Shown one piece after another: positions 14,280 to 27,183 of a stretch of DNA of 64,000 nucleotides. Numbering within the stretch: position 1 is the first letter of the stretch; every line of letters starts with the position of its first letter. The DNA comes from Dermatophagoides farinae (lineage: Eukaryota; Arthropoda; Arachnida; Sarcoptiformes; Pyroglyphidae). Below the pieces are notes generated by a model that was given only the letters and a program-made list of their open reading frames with translations, ran no database searches and was not told the origin of the DNA. The stretch lies in the NCBI RefSeq assembly GCF_024713945.1, contig NC_134677.1:8020001-8084000 (forward strand). The letters are read 5' to 3'. The position numbers and the translations under genes were made by a program.

Positions 14280-15934
14280 ATGAATTCCTTCCTATTTGTT
14301 TTGTTACTTATTGGAATACCGTTATTCATTTACATTTCGAATAAATGTATGTACATTTTATTCAAATTTGAATTTGAATTCATTTGATGTTTTTTTTTTA
14401 TTCTTAATATCACTCATAGATAACATATTTTTCTGCTGTAGTGAATATAATGAGGATGACGATGACGATGATGATGATGATTATGATCAAGAATCAAATC
14501 GTCATCATCATCGTCGTCGTCGACGACGACAACAACAACAACAACAACAACAAAAACGTCGTCGTATTAAATCAAAATCAAGGATGAATAGAACACGTAA
14601 ACATCGAAGACGTAATGAAGATATTTCAGATGATGATTCACTATCCAGTGTCGATGATTCAAGTTTGAATTTATCGAATAAACGAAATAACGTTGTTGTT
14701 AAACGTGAAAGAAAACAATCAACAACAAAAACAACTAAAAGACATGAAAATCGCCATCAAAGCAATAATGTTCGAAATGATAATGAATCAAATGGCCAGA
14801 ACAAAGATGTTGATGATATGCTTAATGTGGTTAATTCAAAAATTATGGCCAACAATGATAAACAAACATCTTTTGATGAACAACAGCAACGACCACCACC
14901 ACAACAACAACAACAACAAAAACAATCGATATTTCCAAACAATCAAATGGCTGATGTTCAAAGTAGACCAATCAATATTGGTAGTAGTAAATCACCAACA
15001 CCAGAACCATCAATGAAGAATCATCGAAGAGATGAAGAATTTTGTGAACATGCTTACATTGTCTATAATCCTCGATTAAATACTATAGCCTTGTCACGTA
15101 CATTGAATGAATTGGTTCGACCAGATTCAACCATCATCTATAAAGTGGATGAAACATCAAATAATGAAGATAAAATACGTATCAAAAGCCGTAATAATAA
15201 TGGATCTATAGATGAAAGTAAAGTAAGTGAAAATGATTTGTCCAGTAAATAATCATTGATTGATTGATTGATTTGTTTGTATATTTAAAATTTTTTTTTT
15301 TCAGAAAAAAAGTGCAATATCAAAAAGTTTACGATCTGATTATTTCATTGTCAATAGTAATCTTTTGCTTAAAGATTGTCAAAATGATGATGCTGGTGGT
15401 GAACATATTAAATCATCATTATCATTAACAATGACTGACAACATCATGCCAGATCAAAAGAAACCGTTGGCAATGGTGGCAACAAAGAATGATGATACTA
15501 ATGAAACAGTTCATGTCAATGATCAAACAGTTTTTGTTTATTCAACTAAAGTTCCAACAAGTCTTAAGAATCAATGGACAACGACAACGGCCACCATTCC
15601 AACGAAATCAATTTCAAGTAAACGATCCATCGTTGCTGAAGAGCGAGCAAAACATGGATATTCATTCGAAAAAAATAGCAAAAATTCTCGATCATCATCT
15701 GGTCATGAACGATCATCATCACGTGAAAGCTCTGAAGACAGTGATGGTAATGATGATGATGTGTTGTTTGTAAGACAAAGAAATCGCTACCATCGATCAT
15801 TATCGCGTAAACTAAAATCTTCAAGAATTGGCCAACAAAAAAGAAAATCGATGAAACATGATCGTCGTCTCAAGTCGACGTACATTAACAAAAAACGTAG
15901 AAAATCCAATCGAGAAAAGAGACGAAAACGATAA
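14280..15934 (+). CDS. Unrecognised basic, Ser/Arg/Lys-rich protein with proposed N-terminal membrane anchor
   Basis: I do not recognise this gene. Proposed exons are 14280-14346, 14420-15222 and 15305-15934. The second intron has a consensus GTAAGT donor and a poly-T/CAG acceptor. The first uses GTATGT and CATAG; the phases agree and the joined length is 500 codons including stop. The first exon encodes MNSFLFVLLIGIPLFIYI, a hydrophobic segment suited to a signal anchor. Next come an Asp run, a His/Arg/Gln run and an acidic-basic tail with SRSSSGHERSSSRESSED and a terminal KRRKSNREKRRKR. The least repetitive segment is around EHAYIVYNPRLNTIALSRTL. If the first exon is wrong, translation could begin at the next in-frame ATG, 14584, and the protein would look nuclear. 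It ends 70 bp from the oppositely oriented liprin-beta stop. The last two exons are well supported; function is unknown. Confidence 0.6.
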
Positions 15935-15958
15935 ATAATTTGCGTAAAAAAAAGAAAA

Positions 15959-15964
15959 TTTATT
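15959..15964 (-). terminator. Poly(A) signal for liprin-beta
   Basis: AATAAA on the minus strand, about 40 nt past the liprin-beta stop. On the plus strand, ATTAAA at 15996-16001 lies just before that stop and could serve the convergent basic-protein gene. If so, the two transcripts overlap antisense. Confidence 0.5.
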
Positions 15965-16004
15965 CTTCAATGAATACAGTGAAATTTTTAAAAAAATTAA
16001 ATTT

Positions 16005-19000
16005 TCAACTAGTCATCTCTTCTTTAGCGGGACTTTCTTCTTTTGTCGCACTTTTGGTTGATTTTCGTTCATCAATATCATCGTCTAAATGATTATTGCC
16101 ATTCTGATTTGATTCATTTTGATTATCATTTTTTGATTCAGATTTCAAAGATGAACGACGATCTACAACAGTGGCGGTGGAGGTATTATTATTCTCTTCA
16201 CTTTTTATACTGACTGGTGAATCTTCTTTTTTCGTCGATGATGATAATTCATTTCCCATTCTACTATCACGTAATGCACTGTATTTTGATATTGGTGTTG
16301 AAACCACCGTACCCATTGGACAGACATAATCTGTTAATTCGAAATCGGCACGTTTCTTTCGAAGTGTAAAATGTCCTTTTTTGTATGCCTAAAAAATACA
16401 GAATGGTGGTTAATTGAAAAAAAAAATTTGAAAAAAAATTTTCTTACTTTGATTTTTGCACCTGGTATCAATGGCTGATAATTGGGCATTAATTCATATT
16501 CGTGTTTTGTTTTGCTCAAATGATCACCAATTAATTGCTTAAATTTCGATGAGATATGTCGACGTAATAATGTTTTGCTCGCAGGTATGCTTAACAATGT
16601 AGCAAATAGATCGGCATTGAATGCATTTTCATATAGAATCAATGCACCATGTACACCCGAACCACGTAAATTTGGAGCATATTCCGATAGATCAATACTA
16701 CGTAACCATTCCATTATACGATGTGAAGACCAAACAGCCACCTCTGTATTGTTCCATTCATTTTGACCAACTTCATCAGCAGCAGCTCTTCGTTTTAGAC
16801 ATTGTCCATTGTACTGGAAAAAAATTAGTCAAAATTGTCAAAGATAATGTGAAGAAAATTTGAAAATAATTACATTGTTCTCTCTTAGAACACGTATAGC
16901 TGCACGGATACTGGCAAAATGTAATTGATTCGTAACTTTCAAGTGTAATAAATCTTCAATATTCAGATAATGTAATACACGACCATCAACACGTGCATCA
17001 ATGAATGATTCTTTGTATTGTGGTAGACCGATATCATCTAGCCATCGTGCTACCCATAAATAATCCAATTTTCCTGCACATTTCAATAGATCATCTTCTT
17101 CTTCATTCATTGAAGCCACTGCTAGTCGTAATTTTTTCCGATGTAATGAATTCTTAATGCCCAATTCTTTTTCAACTTCCCATGAAGTTGCACGCATCAG
17201 ATGTTCACCATTTTTACACCATCGTTTACATTCATTAATATACATTCCTAATCCAATCATGGCAAACCAATCGGCCACTAATGTTGTTCCCCAATTTGAA
17301 AATGGTATGTTGACACTAAATATGATGAATTTGGTGAAATTAATTTTATACGTTGAAAAAAGATTTATAATACAAACTTTTGGAATTTTTTCTCCTGGCT
17401 AAAACCAAGTCTAGGTCCAGATGTGGCTCTTAATCCACCACGTGAAAATGAATCGGAAATTCCAGCCAATGATGATGTGCTTCGTTTTCTGTTGTTCATA
17501 AAGAAAAAAAAACATTTATTAATTTATAAATCAACACAACAACAATGAAAAATACCTAGAGAAAATTCTTCTCAATCCTTTTGGTTTTGAATCATCCAAA
17601 TTGATACGTGGTGCAATCACTGTGTTGTTGTGTGTGCCAGATGATATCATTTCATCGTCTTGAGCTGAAATTAATATAGTGAATGATAAATGATTAGAAA
17701 TTGGATATTTTCAAAACAAAACAAAAAAACAAAAATATTCAATTGCAATTCAATGCTTAGGTTAGCGCAAATCAGCCAGTATTAATTAATTGATGATAAT
17801 AAAGCAAAGATTTCATTGATTACTATTAATGCTATGCAAATGGTGATATTTCATTAGAAGCGTATACAATGAAAAAAAAACAAGGAAAAAAATTCTTTCA
17901 CCTAATTCTGGCGCACTTGCTGCCCTTCTACTCTTCTTTAACCAACAAAATTTTTTACCAAAATTCACACCAAATCCAGATGATGATTCTTTATTATTTG
18001 GATGGCGTGATGATGAAAATGGCGATGGATGTAAAGAAGATTGTTGTAGTTTAAATGGTGTAATCATCGGTGAATTTGGTGTCGAATAAGCCTTATTATT
18101 GTTAGCGGCAATCATCATCATTTGTTCTTCATCAATCAATGATTGTGACATTGGATGTATTGTGGTGGATGGATGATGATGATGATTTGGACTATTTTCC
18201 ATTTCAAATTGTCGTTGAATTTGTTTCATTATTTTTGAATTATGTGGCAGTGTTGAAAATGAATTTTTATTCAATTTATGATCATTTTTATTATTATTAT
18301 TATTATTGATAACATTTGTATCAAACAACATCATATGTTGACTATCCATCTTCATATCTTCAAATGAAGTTGAACGTCGTAACATTGTTGTTGTTGTTGT
18401 CGTTGTTGGTTGTTGTGATTGTTGTTCCACAATATTTTGATTATTATCAAACGATGAAGCATTATGATGATTAGACAATGATGATTGTTGCCGTTGTATT
18501 TGTTGTTGGCCATGTTCGGCTATTGTTGTTGTTGTTGTTGGTGGTGATTGTTGATTATTATTTCGATGTGATCTTGGTGGTGCTACCGGTGAGAAACGGC
18601 CACCACCACTTGATTCACGGCGAGATGATGGTTCTGAATAAAAATAGTTACTGTTTCGTACAAATGGGCCAAACGTTAATTCATGATAATTTTCTTTGAA
18701 TTTCTAGATTTAGATAGAAAGAAAAAAAAAGAAAAACCGAAAACAATTTATTACTCAATATAATCTATTTATAGATATCTATATCTATACATCACCACCA
18801 GCACCACCATGATCAACATCACCATCACCACAATCATCATCATTCATCATCAAATTGTTTGACGTTGTACTTACATTTTTAATATAATCACTTGCTATAG
18901 TTTTACCCCGTAGTAATGCTAGCTCATTACCCGACAATATATAACCAGTGGCACGAACAATTTTTGCCATAGTCAAACGTAATGATGATATTTCAGTATC

Positions 19001-22000
19001 TTTTTCCAATAATCGTGTCTTTAGCTGTTCGAATTCATTTTCAATTTTTATATTTTGTTCTTTTAAAATTTTTTGTTGACTTTCAAAATGTATTAAATCC
19101 AATTTCAATTTATCCACTATTGATAATAGATCACAGTTGGCATTTTCCATTGTTTTTTTCGATATTAATGCTTTTTTAAACAATTCTTCAGTGTTTAACA
19201 ATTGATTTCTTAATATATTCACCATCGATTCAAGTTGAATGATTTTTTCCATTTTTACATTATTATTATTATTGACATGTTGATGTTGATATTCATCACC
19301 ATGCTGTTTTCCATGCTGCTGCTGCTGTTGAAACAAATAAAAAGCCATTTATTTAGAAAAGTTGATTTTTTCAATTGGAAAAAACAAAACGAAGAAAAAT
19401 TGTTCACTAGTAATGGTCGAAAAATTTTCCTGTCTGCCTATCTGTGCATGCAGATAATGATGTTTTGACAAACGGAAAAAAAATAAAAATGAAAATGAAA
19501 TACTAATCTATTTGAAAAGTACAAATGAAAAATATGCCCCAGTTTTTTTTCTACCAAAAAAAAAAAAAAAAAAAAATCCATCCAATGGATATAAATCACG
19601 AATCAAAACGAAGAACATATCCTCGTCATTAACTTTCGTAATTTTTTTGTTGTGTGTGTGATGATCAAGTTATAACATCGAAACCAAGCAATCTATATAG
19701 AACGAATTTGATATCCTTTTTTTGTGTGTGGTAATCACACCAAAAAAAAAAAATTGGAAATGATTTTTTTTTATCTTTCTTGTTTCTCAAATTAACGATA
19801 AATAAAACGATGATTGCTAATTTGCTATCGATTGATGACGACAACGACGACGGAACACGAATTAATGAATGAAACCGTGTTTGTTTGTGTGCGCAATCAA
19901 AATCTTTATCCGATTTTTATTACGAAATAAATAAACAAATAAATGTTATGTTTAATTCGCGTAATGATTAAAATCAATGAAAATGAAGATATTTAAAACG
20001 AGTATATATATTGAATGAGGATGGCAAGAAATTGATTTTAAATACACACAAATGATGTTGGTAATAAATTTGTCAACAGTTTTCGTTTGTTTATATTGTA
20101 GATTAAATAAGTTTGAATTAAATTTAGAAAAACACACAAACAAACTATTGCACAGGAAATGAAATGAAATAAAAATAAATAAACATACCTGTTGCACATC
20201 ATCGGATGAAGATATTGATTTATCCATTGAAAAGAATGAATTATTTCCTTTATTTGTAGCCAATGAATCTGGACTTGGATTCATATCGACCAAATATTCA
20301 GCGGTTTGATTGTTTGTGGCACTATTTTTACCGCTACCACCATTGTTCATAATCTGGAAACCAAAAACGAAAAAAAATAGAAATTTTCAAATTAATGACC
20401 AGAAAAAAAATTAAATTAAATTTCAAAAAAATACGTCAATCTCAAGCACATTATGATTATTTCAGAAAATTTGTTCAAAAAAAATAACCTTTCGAAGGTT
20501 TGTTTGGCTTTGATATAAATTGTTTTGAATGGATTGTGATGATGGTGGTGGTGGTGACAATAATGAAGCAAGATTAGGATATGAATGATTCATGGTGTAT
20601 AAATTATTGTGGTTAGTCATTGATGAATTTGAATTATTATTATTAGACATATAATAATCATTATTATTGTCCCAATAATATTGACCCATATTATTATTAT
20701 TATTATTATTAATATTGCTGTTTACCGGTGTTGTTGTTGTTGTTGTTGTTATTGGATTCACATGATGTAAATGATGTGAATCACAAAAATATGGATTCAA
20801 ACATTGATTATAATATGGTGATGATATTGATGAATAGCCACCATCACTATTACCACCAATAGCCATTGTAGTATAATCATTATTACATCCTGGCATATTA
20901 TTACGGCAACAATTGTTATAATTTCTATGAATTGTTGATGGAGATGATGATGATCGTTGTTGATATTGTTGTTGCGATGGTGGTTGATAAAGATGATATG
21001 AATTCGTAAATTTATCCATATGATTAATATAATGATGATGTTGATGATGAGGATTTTGTGTGGCCGTATTCAATGAAAACATTGATCCAGGTATACCGGA
21101 TAATGATGCCGGTTGTTGATGTTGTTGTTGTGATAAATATGCCAATGATTCTATAGACATGTTATTATAATTACCACCACTACTACCGTGAAAACCAAGA
21201 TTTTTCGTCACTTCTTCTAATAAATATGGATCAACAGAAGCTCGTTGATGAAATGATGATGATGATGATGGTGATGATTGATAATGAGGTTGATGATAAT
21301 AATAATGATGAGGTTGGTGTGTTATGGCTGCTTTTAAATTATAATCATCGATTGGTTCACTTAATCTACGAGATAATGTTCGATCTTCATGATATTGATG
21401 ATGGTGATGATGATGATGATGATTAGGATGATAATGGTGTTTATGAAGTTGTCGTTGAGGATTTTGTTCATGCTGTTGCATCAATGATCTATTAATGGTG
21501 GTTACATTGCTTATTGCAGCATTATCAGCATCAACATTCTCTTTATCAGATACAATCATAGTGGCTGTTGCATTCGATAATAATTCATGATCTGAAGAGC
21601 CAATGGTTGTGGCAGTTGTTGTCGATGTTGTTGTTGTTGTAGAGTCCGAAAATTCATCTTTACCATCATCATTTGATGTAACTGATTTTTGATGTTTTAA
21701 CTCGTTTTTGTTGTTGTTGTTTGTTTGATGTCGATGATGGTGGTGGTGGTGATGGTGTCTAGTCGACCTTTTTTTACATTTGCCACCACCTTCATTATTA
21801 CGGCCAACATGATCATCGTCTTGATGTTGATGATGAGAAGATTTCTTCATGTTTCGACACTCACTCACACACACGTTTTGTCATCCAATTTAGTTCCGGT
21901 ACAATGTTGTTATCATAATGATTTTGATGCGGCTTTTGTTTTTGTTTTTCATGTCTTGTTTTTTTCTGCCCATCTTTATTGTCATTTAGATTTAATTATC

Positions 22001-25000
22001 ATTTTTTTTCTCTCTCTCCGGAAAAACAAAGAGGTTAGTTGGAGGAAAAGAAGAGAGTTGATTATTTTTCAATTAACAAAAACAAAACAAAAAAAAATTT
22101 TGTGAATGCGGATAAGTTAAAATAATCAAGCGAAACGAAAAAAAAACAAAAAACAAACGAAAGAGAAAACAAAATGATGACAAAAAAAAAATTATTGTTA
22201 ATGACGAATACTAGGTAAAATTGCTGTATTATTGTCGTTTCTTCTTTTTCTTCTTTCTTATTTAAGGTCGAGGATGATTATTGATCATCACTGTATACCA
22301 CCAGCATCAGCACCACCACCATGAAAAATATCATCATCATCATCATGATGACGATTTCAATACTTCTTCATCATCATTTGGATTTCATTTTTCAATGATC
22401 GTCGTCGTCGTCATCATCGTCATCTTCATCATGATGGTGGAAGGACACATGTAAGGATTTTTCGTTTGTTCGTTCTTTGTTTTCTTGATGAAGATATCAA
22501 AAACACACACACACACACACACTTAAAACAGCATGCCGTCGTTTATATAACTGTAAATTTTTATTATTTTATCATCGATTGATTGTTGTTGTTGTTACAG
22601 CATTTTTTCCCCATTTTAATTGGAAAATCAAAAATAAATTGAGCGATAAATTGTGCATTCTCCAAGGCAGAAACACACACACAAAGACATCCCGTTTCTT
22701 CTTGAAAAACATGAATCTTTTTTCTTTTCTTTACTTTTTTTTTGGCATTTAGCAACTAATGTTGATTTATACAAATTTCTTTTTTTCTCCACACGAGGAT
22801 TAATAATAATGCCAATGCCGTAATTCACACTTTTTTTCTTCTTCTCAATGAGTTTCAATATATATAAAAGCGATGGTGGAAAAAAAAGATGCGGCACCAA
22901 TCAAATGTTTTTGTATATTAATGGCATACACACAAACACCGGTACATAAACACATACACACACACACACACAGATGCTTTGCAATGTATAAATAATAATA
23001 AAAAAAAATTATTCAACATGCGAATACATGTGAAATGAAAATGCAATAGAATCGGATGAATGGCAAAAAAATTTTCTTTTTCTTCTTCTTCTTCTTCTTA
23101 TCCTCATCATCTCATCATAAATATATTGCTGTTCTCTTCTCAATATTCGTGTATTGTAGAGCTTTATCATGGAAATTTTTCGTTTTCCTCTTTCTTTTTT
23201 TTTCGTTCTTCTTCTTCTTCGTCTTAACTTCCAGTTCTTGATTTCAATGATTATTGCTAGTTCAAATGGCTCCAATGGTATTTTGGGTGTTTGTTATTAG
23301 TAGTAGCAAAGATACATTTAGCATTTAGTTTTTTCAAAGTAATAAAGAAACTTTGGTGTAGAGAAAACAAAAATGTGCGGGAAATAAGAATTTTCAAACA
23401 AACAAAAAAAAAGACAGTCTATCTGTGTGTGTGTGTGATAAAAATACAACTCAAACAACAACAACAACAACAAGTGAATCTTTAAAAAAAAGTCGGACTA
23501 AATTTTTTTCTGTTTCACAGTAAACAAAAAAAAAAAAAAAAAAAAAAAAAAAATAAGACGATGATCTCTTGTTTTTTGTTTTTCAAAAAAAAAAACCATA
23601 GAATTTCATTCGACAACAACTTAACCTAACCATGAGAGAATGTAACCTCGATTTTATTATGTGAACACCACCACCATCCCAAAAATCAAAATTCAATGTT
23701 TATAAATAGATTAAAGACATTTTCGTTGTTGTTGTTGTTGTTGAATATGATCGTGTTAAATTTGTCAAATCATTTTTCATTCATGTTGATGATGATTGTT
23801 TTTCTTCTTCACTATGTCACAACATGAATGAATTTTTTTTTTCATATGGACAATTTTGATTAGCAAATAAAAACAGGAATCATTTTCCAATCGATCAACA
23901 ATAATAATCACATCCACTGAGATACATCAAAAAACAATTTTCAAGTAGACAAATCATGTCATGTCATGTCAAGTCATGTCATTTTGACTTTTCTTCCACT
24001 GGTTATTTGAAGATACATTGTATTTTTTTTTTTTTCCAATTCACTCATAGATCAATTTGCTTCAATCATCATTATTGAATCAATAAAAAAAAGTGAATCA
24101 AATACTTTTTTTTCTGTATTGTTGCAACAACAACAACAACAACAACAAAATTGTGGTACTTAAAACAACAACAACAACGACGACCGACATTATATAATAA
24201 TAAACATGAACGAAATAGAGAGAAAAAAAACTGTCAGTTTCGGTTAAACCGTGTCTGTCTGTCTTGTTGTTGTTGTTGTTGTTGATTGGATTCGCTAATT
24301 CGTTGTTATTACATAGGTAGTGGACTAAACTAAACTAGGAAAAAAACTACCGTTTTATTTTTTTCAATAAACGAAAAAAAACCAGAAGATTAGATTGTCA
24401 AACACAAATATTTATCATTAATAAACACATATACATTGAATGAATGAATGAATGAATGAATGATGATTTGTAGAGGGAAGAAAAAAAATGAAAATTTTTG
24501 TCTCGCTAGTTAGTCAGTTAGTTAGTTAGTTAGGTGATGAAAAATGAATGAAAAAAACACACACACACACACTCACCGTAAATTGTAAGCCAATTTTTTT
24601 GTTCTGGATATCCAGACATCAAACAAACATCAAATATCTAATAATTTGGTCAGCAGTTAACGACGACAACAACAACAACAATCATCATCATCATCATCAC
24701 ATCACATCACACACAAGATCGGTTATTACGGTTGTCAAATTGTTATTTCAATCATTAACAACAAAATATTGACCATTTCGGTTGTTAAATAATGTTGGTG
24801 AATACAGACAGACACACACACACAAATACACAAACAGAAATGAAAATAGAAAAAATCCAGATATTTGGTTGAACAATTTATTTAGTGATGATGAACTGAT
24901 AAAAATAAAAAAAAATTGTCAAACAAAATTTATTAAAACATCCATGATCTACATTGAACAATTTTTTTTAACAATGATGATTCATGTTGATTGTGAATTA

Positions 25001-26377
25001 TTGACATGTCACACACACACACACACTAAAAAAGGATGAAAATTTTTCTTTTTTACTCTATGAATGAATGAACATAATAAACTTGTTGTGTTGTTCATGT
25101 TCATTGCTGGTCGTTGCATCAACAACAACAACAACAACAAAAAATTCATTCATTCGATTAAAAATAAGAAAAAAAAATTTAAAATGAATATCTGAATGTA
25201 TGAATTATGACGATAAAGATGACGACAACAACAACAACAACATCAAACACATTCATATATAGAAAACAAGCGAATAATAAAAGAGCCTGAACCCACACTT
25301 ATTACATTCTGTTTTTTTTTCTTCATTGATCATCATCATCACCATTGAATGGCGCTTTAAACCCGAAAAGATCACTAATTTTCTATTATGATGAAAAAAA
25401 AATCTTAATTTATGTTGTTCTGGTGTGGTTATTGTGTCTGTCCAATGTCTATGTCCATAAATGATCATTATAACAATGATGATGATGATGAAGATTTGTA
25501 AAAATTGTCAGATTCAATGAATGTTATCTACCTACACACACACACTCATTGACTATGTTTAATCAATCGTCAAACATAAACATCTTGAATTTTGGGTTGG
25601 GACTTTATTTCATTTCATCATGAATAAATGAAACACACTAAAAGTCAGTAATTTTCATTCATATGTCCATATCATTCGAAAAATTGTTTTTACACCTAAC
25701 AAAATTATTGTGTTATATCTCAAAATCATTCAATCAATCAATGATCGATTACTGGGGGAAATACACTGATACAAATCTGCCATCTATCATCAGTTACTAA
25801 ATTTGATATCTTTTTCCCATAATTCGAAATTTGAACAAAAAAAAACACTTACATTTGAAACATCATTTTGATTTTCATCGGCATTTCGACACATCGGTGA
25901 TGATGACGATGATGATGATGATGATGATGATACTTGTTCATTTGACGATGGTAAGTTATCTCCATCTTTTGAATATTCTTTTAATTCTTGTAATAATCGA
26001 TTTAATTTATCCTGTTTTCTTTCTAATGTTTTTCTCTGTTGATGACCATTTTGATTGGATGAATCATTTGGATTCATATCGTTGTTGTTGTTGTTGTTAT
26101 TCACAATTTGATTATTTGTTGTCGAATCGATTAGATTGATTTCAGAATTAGCTAATTAAAAAAAAAACAATCAAAAAAATTAGAATTAATCGATTATATT
26201 AACATCTAAATCAAACTTACTTGCAATGATACCATCCATTTTTTGTAATGCAAGATGTAATATTTGTGATGCATTCATTGTATCGCCATTGTTATTGTTC
26301 AATAATCGATCATTATCATCATCATCATCACCATTGTTACTGTTATTGTTGTTGCTGCTACAATGATGATTATCCAT
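16005..26377 (-). CDS. Liprin-beta: Liprin-beta (PPFIBP family), three SAM domains
   Basis: Synaptic and cell-adhesion scaffold that partners liprin-alpha/LAR in other animals. Exons in transcript order: 26377-26221, 26151-25853, 20353-20189, 19324-18875, 18703-17902, 17664-17556, 17488-17378, 17315-16874, 16813-16448, 16388-16005. All phases agree, giving 1094 residues. The N-terminus contains ASQILHLALQKMDGIIA, the liprin-beta signature. A coiled coil (about residues 225-350) follows, then a Gln/Asn/Ser/Pro-rich linker and GGLRATSGPRLGF just before the SAM domains. SAM1 is about 700-770, SAM2 (WLDDIGLPQYKESF) about 780-845, SAM3 (WLRSIDLSEYAPNLRGSGVH) about 860-935. The C-terminus has DYVCPM like vertebrate members but runs on about 85 residues of Ser/Asn/Lys-rich tail. 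The coiled coil is shorter than in vertebrate liprin-beta. Introns are 59-87 bp toward the 3' end and one of about 5.5 kb toward the 5' end. A missed exon in that large intron cannot be excluded. Confidence 0.88.
20489..21850 (-). CDS. Liprin-beta: Alternative first coding exon of liprin-beta
   Basis: An open exon of 454 codons from ATG at 21850 to a donor (AAG|GTTATT) at 20489, phase 0. It joins in frame to the same acceptor at 20353 used by the upstream exons. The segment is His/Gln/Ser/Asn-rich, with long non-repeat stretches such as LLEEVTKNLGFHGSSGG and QNNLYQSQTNLRK, so it is unlikely to be chance. No polypyrimidine/AG acceptor is visible just upstream of the ATG, which suggests an alternative promoter rather than an internal exon. 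The isoform would be 1396 residues and would lack the conserved liprin-beta N-terminus. A separate fused gene prediction is the alternative. Confidence 0.6.
21851..25852. other. Large 5' intron region of liprin-beta
   Basis: No exon recognised. Repeats include ATC blocks near 22332-22440, CA near 22504-22521, a 28-base A run at 23526-23553, CAA blocks near 24125 and 25120, and a TCATG pentamer near 23956. Frames rich in Arg or Lys on the minus strand near 23.0-23.3 kb are translations of TTC repeats. Confidence 0.55.
23526..23553 (+). repeat. 28-base poly(A) run
   Basis: Longest A homopolymer seen in the window. No adjacent target-site duplication or retroelement coding sequence is visible, so it is not evidence of a retroposon. 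Confidence 0.9.
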
Positions 26378-27183
26378 TTCTTTCGCAATAATAATCCAAA
26401 AAAAATGTGGCCAGATTGTTCTTTTTTTTTGCTGATGAAAAAACAAACAAACAAACAAATTTTGAGCAAAATCAATATATAGAAACGAAGATAATCCACT
26501 ATTACAGGATTATGATGCGATAGATCTGGTAAAATTTGATCGAATGAAAGAAAAAAAAACGTTTTTTTTTTAATAAACCATAATTTATGTATCAAAATGA
26601 AACCAACGGCAACCGATAGAGTTGGCAAAAGACAAACCTTGATAATGTTGTTGTTGTTGTGTGATACAATCAGTGAATAGTTTGATACAAAACAACGATG
26701 AATCGACAAATTTTTATATATTCATTAGATTAGATGATGAAAATTCAGTTTATCACAAAATGTTTTTTGTTTTTTATTTGTCTGTAATGAAAAACAAAAA
26801 CTCCCGGAACAATAATGCCAACTTGTTGATTATATTCGAAGATGAAATAATCACGAACAAGAATATAGAATGTTTAATTAGAATACTGTGAAATTTTTTT
26901 GGAATTAGATAGCGCGATTGGTACATTGAAACAATAATAAAAAAAAGGCTAAAAAATTGGGGGCCAATCGATACTGATGACCCCACATAAACAATCAACT
27001 GGCCACGGCCCACCCATTGACCGCTTGTCAAAATTTTTGCTCAATTTTTATGGCCAACACATCAACGATACGTCGTTTATTTATGGGACTCAATTTAGCT
27101 GTCAAATTCATGGTCGGTTGATTTTTTTTTCTCATGTTTTTTTTTCTTTTAATTTGAATTTTTTTGATTTCGTCGTCGCAACA
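26378..27183. promoter_or_regulatory. Head-to-head intergenic region, liprin-beta / PIF1
   Basis: The 806 bp between the divergent start codons of liprin-beta (-) and PIF1 (+) must hold both 5' UTRs and promoters. No definite TATA box or initiator could be assigned. No further gene is seen in it. Confidence 0.5.

Noticed and set aside
14296-14441. Continuous open frame upstream of the basic-protein exon as coding sequence
   Set aside because: Residues read as A/T-rich intron (Phe/Leu/Asn), the frame has no ATG, and a GTATGT...CATAG intron explains the region better.
23009-23275. Arg/Lys-rich minus-strand frame
   Set aside because: Arises from TTC/CTT repeats read on the other strand; lies in the liprin-beta intron with no splice support.
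23526-23553. Poly(A) tract as the tail of a retroposed element
   Set aside because: No flanking target-site duplication, no reverse transcriptase or gene-like sequence upstream; homopolymers are common throughout.
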